Part shown: positions 55,877-64,000 of the stretch, piece after piece
How positions within the stretch are numbered: the stretch's first letter is position 1
Layout: each line of letters starts with the position of its first letter
Origin: Gnomoniopsis sp. IMI 355080
Lineage: Eukaryota; Ascomycota; Sordariomycetes; Diaporthales; Gnomoniaceae
Assembly (NCBI GenBank): GCA_027946555.1
Contig: JAPEVC010000165.1
Coordinates: forward strand, 1 to 64,000
Direction: 5' to 3'
DNA: 64,000 bases
The notes under the pieces: model-generated
What the model was told of the DNA's origin: nothing
Seen by the model: the letters and a program-made list of their open reading frames with translations, nothing else
Database searches by the model: none
Made by a program: the position numbers and the translations under genes

Positions 55877-57710
55877 GATAGGTGGTGGGAAAGGGGGGGG
55901 GGTGGTAGTGGATATAGCTCTAGGTCTGGGTCGAGTCTGTGCCAATGCTATTATGAGTGGTGAAACTGCATCCTGTCGCAAAGATCGTCGAGTGTCCTCA
56001 GCTAAAGCTTGGCCCACTTGGCAATGAATTGACGTTCTAGGCAAGCGAATAGTGCGGAAAGCAGAGCGTGGAGGAGGGCGTAGTGGAGGACGCGTGGTTG
56101 GAAACGTCGAGTCGAGTCAATTGTCCGAGGTCAATGCCCCAATTCAAGCCCAGAATTGGAAGGAAGGACCGCAGCGCACCTTTGTCGTTTCAACAGTCCC
56201 GATGGTGTTAGCGGCTACTTCCGATACCACCATATGCAGGCAAAGTACCTATCATTGATTCGATTAATTCTCCATCACCAAGATAGCATTCTCTTATTCT
56301 CACCTTGGCATAGTATGGGATGAACTTCCGTTCTTTCCCTGCCTTATTTGTTCATATGGATCACTTGCATTTACTCAGGAAGTAGCTACTTGGCTACATG
56401 GGACATGCCTACGTTTACCTACCCGCCCACGTAGCCCGTGCTTGGTGCTTAGGTAAGCAAATCCCCTGTTGGACAACGTCTACTATGGTATTGAACCTGG
56501 AAATGCCCCACGCCCCTTCACACGACGTAGATCATGCACGCTGCATTTATATAATTGTTTAGAATCTTCATGGTGCAGTGACTTCACTTCCTTGGCGTCG
56601 CACAACTTCTTCCTTCCCGAGTATTCGCTCAAGGGTTCGAAGTGTCGAGGTACCTATGTATGTACCGTACTTCAACACAACGCTAATGATGACGCGGTTA
56701 GCTTCAGGCACACTTTAGAAGCCTTAGAACATTTTTAGTAGGAACTATCGGCTAGTAAGTTTTAAATAGAAACTTTTCGACAGAAACTTTTCCGTAGCAG
56801 ATAAGAAGTCGCGTATAAATGATTCAGACAGAGGTCTGGATGGGGCGGAGCTGAGTGGCCTTTCAGCCAATAGACTTACACGCCTGTGCAGCCCCACAGA
56901 CCAACCTTGCCTAACCCACCTAGCGATACTCTTCAATGACTGCTGTAGTTTGACAGAGTCTTGCTTTGGCCCTCTGCGGGCACGTCTCCAGCGAATGCAA
57001 TTTCACACGCACGAAGCTCGACTGACCTGGGTGCAACGGTCTAAACAGGGTCACGCGTGGTGACAGTCAACCTCACGCTCATAGGATCTGACGAGTCTTG
57101 AGCGATGCGCTGCTCGGATGAGAGCAGATTTATTCAGAACCAAGTCGGCAAAGGCAGCGCTCATCTTCATGTCGTCAACCTCAACATCAACTCCTACCAG
57201 TCAAAGCAACGGGCGAGACAATCTTCAATTCACATGCAATTGATCGTTTTGGAGCGGTGGAAATCAATAAGATTGCTCAATATCTCTGCAGACTCCAAGC
57301 CTATGGTTCGTCATTCATGTCGTATCAAAAAAGGGTTTTGAAGGAAAGAGATAGCCCCATCAGCTACTTCAGCCGACCGGCCTAGTTCACTTGGGGCCAT
57401 CTAGCAGCGATCTCATGCCTTATCATGAGATATCTACTTCTGAGTGTGCATATGTGTATCCGCGCCGCCTTTCCCTCGCCTTGCGGAGGGTGGCTGCTTG
57501 GCGGCTTCTCAAATGCCCACACAGTGTCCTTGATGCGACTGCCATTCAGTCACACAACAAACCCAACGTAATCGAGTCTATCCGCTAGGATCTCGCCCAC
57601 TCATCACATCGCCAAGAAAAGACGCGATGATGAGCTTGTCATCGCGCTGATCCCCAATTCGTCCGCCAGCCAAAAAAAGTGCTGTATGTGTGGAACAAGT
57701 CCTGGTCCTG
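55877..57710. other. Intergenic, 1.8 kb
   Basis: Promoter region of the peptidase gene (on its left part) and 3' region of the next gene. No protein-like frame. Confidence 0.5.
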
Positions 57711-59744
57711 CTAAGAGGGTGACAGCGCAGCGCCTTCGCTAGCCCGCCTAGCATCCTGCATCTCCTGCATTGCCTCCCACCGGCGTCTGTCCTGGTGAAA
57801 GTCCAGAATCAAGTCCACCAGCGTAGCTGCCTCCTTCTCCAGGGCATTCAACTCAGCCGCACTGGAATTCACAGCACCGTCAGGACCCCTTGGGCGGCGG
57901 TAGGCAACGAACACGATGCCACGATTGATCTTCTTCCTGCGCGCCCCGCCGGGTTTCTTCTTGCCACCCGCAACGCACATCGCGTCAGTAGCCGCCGGAA
58001 CGCGTCTCGAGACATCCGGAGCCGATGACCTGCGCTGCGATGCTGAATGGGAGGGCATAGAGCTACTAGTGTAGAACGACAGTGCGTACCCACGCGCAAA
58101 CTCGTTGTCCGCTGCCGCACTATTTCGATGCTCGATCCAGCCCTCGTGGCGTAGGATCTTCTTGTGCACGGTGCTGCTTAGGCGGAATGGTGCTTGAATC
58201 GTCTCCAGGCCGTAGGCGGCGAGAAGAGAGCCGCAGAAACCGCCCGTACTGGGGGCCAGACCAGCATTCGGGCAGCAGTCCCGTGCGGGTGTGACTGTTG
58301 GGGTCGCTGGGCTGGCGAAGATGTCGGAAGGTGGGTTATGGGGAGAGGCTATGCGGGGAGTCTGGATGGAGTTGCGCGGTGTTGAGTTGCGCGTTATAGT
58401 GGTGGGCTTGTCGGATACCGGGGAGGAGACCAGCGAGGCCGGCATTGATTGGGAGAAGGAGCTAGGCGCGGACGAGAATCCAGAGACAGGCATCAGGGCT
58501 GGATGGCAGGTAGCTGACTCGGGTGGATTGTGCAAGTGGTTCATTCGACTAGGCCCAAAGTTGGCGACGTAGACGACGTCAAAGTCGTATTTTTTGGCAA
58601 TGCGCGCGGCTTCCCAGGCGGCAACTTGGCTAGAAGCCACGGCAGGTGAGACGGGGGCCGGGCTTCGCAGCGTTGAAGCAAATGAGCGAGAGACTGAACC
58701 CGAGCGTAAGGTCGGAGAAAGGATGGGTGGCGGCGGTGCGCGCTTCGATGGCGGCTTGGAGGGGTGCGCGACCTTGATCTCGGCAATGTCTTCGTCAGTC
58801 ATACTGAGAAAGTCCTCGACGGCAGGCTCGTGAAAGACTGTCTTTGACTTTGAGTTGACAGTATCGTCAGGGACTTGAATGTAAGAATCTCTCCAATCGT
58901 CGTCCAATAATGGCACGCTTGAGGTTGTGCCACGCCTCGAAGGAGGTGCAGATACGGTTTCCTTCTTGGTCTCAGTGTTGGACTTTGGTTCACTCAATGT
59001 TGAATTGCGTTGTGGAATCATATCAGGAGAAGGCTCTGGAGTGAACTGGAACTGGGCCAGCTTCGCTGATGGCTTCCGTCCACGTTCAGGTGGCGACGGG
59101 AAGGTAAAGTCATCCTGATCCGATGGTGGTGGTGTTTCGACTCGCGATGATGGGTAGATAGGCAGAGCATCTAGAAGAACTTTCTGACCACCCTTCAACG
59201 GACCTTCTTCTTTCAAAGGAAATGATTTAGCATCCGGAAACAAAGAAGAGTGTGTGGAATCACCGGCGAAAGCCGTTTCACGAGGGAGGTGGAGCTGGAT
59301 CAACCCGCCCGGGATCCTGTCGTGTCTCCTTGACAGCAACGAAGAGGTCCGGTTAGGGATATGGAATGAGTTGGTTGCAGAGTGAGTGCTCTGCCGTCTT
59401 GGGTCATTCATCTCATCGGATCTGGTGCCGACTGACATTGTCTGGCTAAGTCTCTGTGATCGAGTCGAGTTGGTTCGGGAAGAGTTGGTGCGAGCGATAG
59501 AAGCAGGTGAGGAGATCTTGAGCTCGTTGCGGGGCTGCATCATATTGGCCTTTGGTCTTATGAAGGGCGACTGCGGGAAGCACGGGATTCCTTCCGCCTT
59601 CTCTAACTGAGCCAGTATGTTCTCATGGGGACCGAGCGCACTGGACATATTGCCGTTCATGTTGGACTCGGCGGTGTGACGGCTGGGTGCAGGTTTTTTC
59701 TTGTTGGAGAACAGCCGCTCCAGCTTGTCCAACCCGTTGGCCAT
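57711..59744 (-). CDS. Large conserved fungal hypothetical with C-terminal folded domain
   Basis: One exon of 677 codons, starting MANGLDKLERLFSNKKK. Residues 1-370 are disordered, rich in Ser/Pro/Thr, with many potential phosphorylation sites. The ordered part starts near residue 375 (VAAWEAARIAKKYDFDVVYV, NFGPSRMNHL). It continues with GGFCGSLLAAYGLETIQAPF, HKKILRHEGWIEHRN and FARGYALSFYTSSS. The end has KKINRGIVFVAYRRPRGP followed by a helical segment (VDLILDFHQDRRRWEAMQEM). I do not assign a function; similar fungal proteins have been called GAF-like, but I cannot confirm that. No signal peptide or membrane helix is seen. The Arg/Lys-rich N-terminal half could mediate regulated binding. 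Confidence 0.8.
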   Translation of the reverse strand: MANGLDKLERLFSNKKKPAPSRHTAESNMNGNMSSALGPHENILAQLEKAEGIPCFPQSPFIRPKANMMQPRNELKISSPASIARTNSSRTNSTRSQRLSQTMSVGTRSDEMNDPRRQSTHSATNSFHIPNRTSSLLSRRHDRIPGGLIQLHLPRETAFAGDSTHSSLFPDAKSFPLKEEGPLKGGQKVLLDALPIYPSSRVETPPPSDQDDFTFPSPPERGRKPSAKLAQFQFTPEPSPDMIPQRNSTLSEPKSNTETKKETVSAPPSRRGTTSSVPLLDDDWRDSYIQVPDDTVNSKSKTVFHEPAVEDFLSMTDEDIAEIKVAHPSKPPSKRAPPPPILSPTLRSGSVSRSFASTLRSPAPVSPAVASSQVAAWEAARIAKKYDFDVVYVANFGPSRMNHLHNPPESATCHPALMPVSGFSSAPSSFSQSMPASLVSSPVSDKPTTITRNSTPRNSIQTPRIASPHNPPSDIFASPATPTVTPARDCCPNAGLAPSTGGFCGSLLAAYGLETIQAPFRLSSTVHKKILRHEGWIEHRNSAAADNEFARGYALSFYTSSSMPSHSASQRRSSAPDVSRRVPAATDAMCVAGGKKKPGGARRKKINRGIVFVAYRRPRGPDGAVNSSAAELNALEKEAATLVDLILDFHQDRRRWEAMQEMQDARRASEGAALSPS

Positions 59745-62700
59745 GGTCGGGGGTCTGAGGTGAGAGACTGCTAGCTGCGTGCGTAATCTAGATTCTCAGA
59801 TGTATCCAATAATTCTCTGCATGTGCTTCCAACGCAATCTTGCTCGAGAAGGCGCGCAGTAGTAGCACTACGTGCGAAGCAAAGATGTGGCTGACGAGCA
59901 AGTGATAGTGGAAAATCTCGCCGTATAAAGACTCGATATCCTTGCAAAATCGTCAAGAAACACCAGCTGAGATCGGAAACAAGTGGTGGAATCCTGTCTC
60001 CTGGTTCGATGGTAAGCCCAGCCGATTGCTCGCCTTTCGAGATTATGTCTGATCCTCGTGGCCAAAGGGGACAATCTCGAGTGTCTCACTAGACAATCAT
60101 ATGCCTGTATCAATGGGAATTTGTCTCGGAGAGATGGCCTTGTGGTGGTCAAGTTGAGGGTGCACAAAAGCACATCAGGTTAAGGCAGTGACCATGAAGC
60201 CGGGTCTCGGTTGAGAGGAAGGCGTATAAAGAGTGAAGTGTCCTACCCAGGTGGGGGTCTTCGTTGGTCCAGGGCCTCGAAGCCCGGTCAATTTTGTCGG
60301 CGTAAATCTTCGATATGGTTGCAATCTCTCCCTACAATGAGATTCCGAATTGCAGAGTCCCCAACACTGGCTGTTGTGTAATGTGATGGCAGCAGTGCCC
60401 TATACTAGGCACCAAGCAGCCACTTGTGTCCCCCGAGGCTTGCCTGTCAGACTTAACCGAGCCCAATCACAGAAGACCTGCTTCCAAGGGGATGCTCAGC
60501 TTGGGTGTCAGGACGAGATGGAGCAGCTCATAGGTAGACTCACTCATATGACAGGAGGATTCAGACTCATATATCCTCGAGTCCGATAATTCCAGTGTAG
60601 CTTAGGCAGCGTTGGTGCTTCCCCTTTTCGTCGTCAACTCGTCCTGATGGAGGTCTTGCTCCCTCTGATAACACAAGTGAGACTCGATAAAGAACTAGCT
60701 GTCTTGCTTCTAGAAAGGCGGATAGAGCAGCCACCACGAGGAGGATATACTTCCTCCATTGCGGCAATAAGTAAAACATCAGGTCTTGGGCGAGAGGCTC
60801 CATCCGCTGATGTGCCGGCTGGATTGTACGTAAAGTGAACGGCGAGGGGGGAGGATTGCTTTTCCACACTTCCCAATGCGGTTTGGACGTGGCGGAGGAC
60901 TGCATAGAAGGGGTCATGTTCTGGGCTTCGAGGCTCAGTCTCTCACAGTCGCGCGAACCGCACTCAGGGATCATCGTCGACCGTGCTCTAGCGTATGCAT
61001 GAGTTTGATTCTGGCATCACGCATCGTCCGCATTGTCAACAGTCAGAACACGGAATTGAAGCAGGATGGGCCGGCTGGCCGGTTGCCCTGACTGCCCTGG
61101 GTCCACATCGCTCGATGCTTGGCTTATGTGATTGTGCCGGGGACTCAGCTCGGTGTAAGCACCTTGACCTACCAAGGTGCCCAGGTAGCTAAGCATCAAT
61201 GGCTACACATTATGAGCCAAAGTACACTCGTCCTCAGCTATCACAGGCCACGAGCTGCTGGCTGATCCGCCAGGTGTGTCCCCACGTCACCCGTCCGAGG
61301 TGACGACGGGTGATAGGGAAAGCCAGGCCACCTGAATTTCGTCATGAACTATCCGTTAGACTCCACGAGGAGCACAGATGCCACCAGTCTTTGGCGGGGT
61401 TTCGTATCTCAAGTCAAGGGATATGATGTTGATGGCGGCTGAATGTGAAGGAGGGAGCAAAAGCGGGTATGCCCGGACCCTTGACTAGGATCATCGCTCG
61501 ATTTATCCCCCTTGCAAGGGCAAAAGCAACTTCAACCCATCAATCAACACTGTCCTTGAGGACTGTTTCTATCGCAAGTCTTTCTCAGGAAACATGTTCG
61601 GATCTCTCGTTAATTTCCTAAACTCCTACTTACGCCTTCAGTGACGAGATAGGCCTTGCTGAATGTGAATTCCGACCAGTCGCAGCCAAGATTTCCTGGG
61701 CGTTGCCAGACACAACGTCCTTTTTTCCAACGTCCAGCCGTCTCTCATGGGTCTTCATAATCGACTGGTTCTTGGATTCGACCCGATCATCGAATGGGTT
61801 TAAGCCAACGCCACAGGCGTAGCCTGGATCGACCGTGTATTTGACCCGCATATCAAAAGTATGAACAGCATAGGCGATCTGCCAGACTGGCAGACCAAAA
61901 TGAGCTTGGACTTGGACGTGGTATATCTGCTTCGGGCCGGCGCAAACTGTCTGTTCCTGCGGCCTTTATACTGGCCTGCCAGCCGGGTATAGCGCTTATA
62001 TCACAAAGCTTTGTAGACATCAGATATCGCGTCCCAGTGGTCGAGTAGCCGAAAAGGACTGTGGGAACTGCTCGGTGGTATGTATGCTTTTGAGCTGTGA
62101 AATTCCTAGACAGACCTGTTCAAAGTAAGTTCTCCTTACGGGGGAGTATTGGACTCACGAGACTTACACGTGAAAGAAAAAATAAGGCTCCCCATGTTGC
62201 AAGATTTTCAAGCTCATCCACATGTGTCTCAGCCGTAGGAATCAGTCAACACGACGGGCCCCAGGCTCCCTAACTGAGACATCCCACCAACTTCCAAATT
62301 CGGTAAGCTGCTGTCGGCGTCCAGGGAGCCAATGGACACTGCTCGAAAGCGAGGGTCTCCCGCGACCGTGGTCTAGGACTGTCACACTGCATACCTAGGC
62401 TGCTAGGTAGGTACATATAGACACGGCACTACAAGCCAGCCGTAGTGGACTGCTTCGCCCTTGAGGTGATTATGTATCCCAAGTGCCCTTGTCTTACTTC
62501 AACTGCCGCATTGTTTTAGCCATTTTCACTCGTTCTCAAAAGACACAAACTACTGCAGCGTCCCAGCGGGTGACGTAACCCGGAGCAATTGTCATCGCAT
62601 CTGTGCAGACGTACGGAGTAAGGGAGGCAAGGACAATACTTGACTACTCCCCCCATGAGCTTCAACACAACATGAATCTCAGCACGCCATCACCAATCTG

Positions 62701-63303
62701 TCTTTCTCCTTTTTTCAATCGAAAATTGAGGTCGAGAGTCAAACAATATGCCAATTATAAGTCTGTTTCCATAAACTCAACGCCCTCGAATGACGAGGCT
62801 TTGAGGCTGGCCCAGGGGAGGGACAAGAATGACATAGGACACGCCACATTCGCTTGCATGTCTGCCAGATCCCGCATCTTTATTCCCCTTGCCGCCTCCC
62901 GATCTGGTCCTAGTTTCCCGGCGGCTCTGCCAATCTCCCTCGATGCAGGCTGCTGCAAGATCTTGCAATCACTCACACAAATACTCAGGCTGCGTAGCAC
63001 TTATGCAAGCTTGACGGCGGCTTGGTCGCCAGGCACAATTGGCACAGTAATAAAGCGCGGGAGGAAAGCTTTTTCTTACACTGCATGCAGATGCACGTCT
63101 TTTAATCTGGATTCATCTAAGGACGAACATGCTCCCCCAGCTAGTGTCTTGTAAGCTTTTGGGCAATTGAGTGTTTTCTGTCGAAATTGCACGATTCTCC
63201 TGATTCAGCCTGTCCGTATTCGTGATCTGGGTCGCGGTACATCCGTGGACAAGTCCTCTGGCATCAATACCGGCCATCAGCAGATGGCGTGTCGCCACCT
63301 CGC
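59745..63303. other. Intergenic, 3.6 kb, gene-poor
   Basis: No supported gene. Frames at 60567-60974 (minus) and 62603-63154 (plus) have no recognisable domain, signal or homology cue. Motif copies TACCTAGGC and CTAGGTAGGTAC lie at 62392-62413. Confidence 0.45.
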
Positions 63304-64000
63304 CTACAGCTTGGAACCGCCCGCATCTGGATCGTCCTCGCCAAATAGGTGAAGGAAAGACGGGTGGACCTCGTCTGTCAAATCGCTGGCCTGCAGACTG
63401 CGGCCTTTCTCGTTGAAGGCACGGCGGGAACACTCCTGTGTAGGTTGTTAGAATTCTCGGTCTGGGAAGACAAGGAAAACAAACCAAAATGTTGACTCAC
63501 CCTTGTAATGGCACAACCTCCAAAACACGCCAGCCTCACCAATTCGTTCTCCTGCAATTTGTTTCCATGATCCCACAAACCTTCCAAATACGCGTTCCTC
63601 CACCCAAGGAAAGTCGCGATACTACCCGTAAGCGTGTCGCCCTGCCCACCGCTCCTCTTCTTGCCGCCGGTCAGGTCCACCACTAGGGTCGTCTTCCCAT
63701 CACTGATAAAATCGTTGAAGCCTTTTTGCACAATAGTGGGGCCGTCTAAAGCGCGTGCAAGTGCCTCTACTCTCGCTGTCTCCTTCTTGCTGTCATCCGC
63801 TGAGTTGGACTCGGTAACCTTTTTGACTTCCTCCTCAATGCCAAGTGCCTTGCAAAGTCGACCGAATTCCACCACATTTGGCGTGAGAACGGCCAATTTA
63901 TATCCTTTCACGATTTCTGGAGTTTTTTGCACAACCTGCAGGGCATCCGCGTCCAAGACAAGAGGAAGGTTGTTCTTGCGCGCAGCTTCTATTACCTTTG
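63304..64000 (-). CDS. ATP-dependent NAD(P)H-hydrate dehydratase, 5' end outside window
   Basis: The last two exons are present, complement of 63304-63435 and 63501 to beyond 64000. The 65 bp intron is GTGAGT to CACAG at a codon boundary. The ribokinase-fold signature is clear: LVLDADALQVV, LTPNVVEFGRL, GPTIVQKGFNDFI and the ATP/anion hole GGQGDTLTGSIATFLGW. The last exon starts with ECSRRAFNEKGRSLQASDL and ends GGSKL. NAXD/Carkd (yeast YKL151C) repairs hydrated NADH and NADPH using ATP. The N-terminal half and start lie beyond the right edge, so localisation cannot be judged. Confidence 0.93.

Noticed and set aside
55877..56044. N-terminal extension of the dipeptidyl aminopeptidase frame
   Set aside because: Open frame but without ATG; the family start fits MASSDKG at 55876.
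60567..60974. 135-codon minus-strand frame with one hydrophobic stretch
   Set aside because: No family, poor composition, and a competing frame of equal quality overlaps it.
62603..63154. 183-codon plus-strand frame near the right edge
   Set aside because: Low-complexity, no domain, signal or conserved patch, and equally long antisense frames exist.
1..64000. tRNA, rRNA, CRISPR, intact transposon, or PKS/NRPS cluster
   Set aside because: I looked for tRNA B-box sequences, terminal repeats, transposase or reverse-transcriptase motifs, regular spacer arrays and megasynthase motifs by eye and found none convincing. tRNAscan-SE and a repeat search would be decisive.

Overview
The window is nuclear DNA of a filamentous ascomycete (Pezizomycotina, most likely a Sordariomycete; I cannot name the genus). 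The evidence is short GT-AG introns of about 50-135 bp with CTRAC-like branch points, Kozak-type starts such as CACCATGG, typical fungal families (DapB-type dipeptidyl aminopeptidase, GH131 glucanase, Ssu1-type sulfite pump, CHORD-CS protein, Fmp32-type mitochondrial protein), and wide AT-richer intergenic gaps. I reconstruct 24 protein-coding genes by joining exons on frame, splice sites and family alignment. I see no rRNA, no tRNA I could support, no CRISPR, no intact transposon and no PKS/NRPS core gene.

Layout, left to right. 0.7-4.3 kb: a mitochondrial-type hypothetical protein and a four-helix membrane protein. 6.3-7.7 kb (-): CHORD-CS co-chaperone. 8.5-13.1 kb: a metabolic group of cupin (+), MFS sugar-type transporter (-) and HpcH/HpaI aldolase (+); the transporter and aldolase diverge from one 1.2 kb intergenic region. 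13.2-14.5 kb: a glutaredoxin-like protein (-) and LSM8 (+) share a bidirectional promoter. 15.0-16.6 kb (-): nucleoside hydrolase. 18.2-22.6 kb (+): a myristoylation-signal membrane protein followed by cytosolic/mitochondrial histidyl-tRNA synthetase. 25.4-28.7 kb (+): a conserved fungal hypothetical and a probable four-exon orphan gene.

30.1-31.0 kb (-): DUF1640/Fmp32-type mitochondrial protein. 32.5-36.6 kb (+): two unrelated beta-propeller lactone-hydrolase-type enzymes in tandem, both with secretory signals. 37.5-40.1 kb (+): a single-pass mucin-stalk surface protein and an Ssu1/TDT transporter. 40.8-46.0 kb (+): clathrin heavy chain. 47.7-50.7 kb (+): an ABCG transporter with an N-terminal cysteine-rich ectodomain, convergent with a secreted GH131 glucanase at 50.9-51.8 kb (-). 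53.0-55.9 kb (-): vacuolar dipeptidyl aminopeptidase. 57.7-59.7 kb (-): a large fungal hypothetical. A 3.6 kb gene-poor stretch precedes NAD(P)H-hydrate dehydratase (-), which runs off the right edge.

Most of the window is ordinary housekeeping sequence, and I found no convincing new multi-gene system. The best leads are: a possible splice switch between soluble and membrane-anchored forms of the lactonase; a nucleoside hydrolase with Asn where the catalytic His is expected and a GC-AG first intron; the tandem lactonase pair; a signal peptide lying out of frame just upstream of the ABCG gene; and a recurrent intergenic palindrome, TACCTAGGTA.
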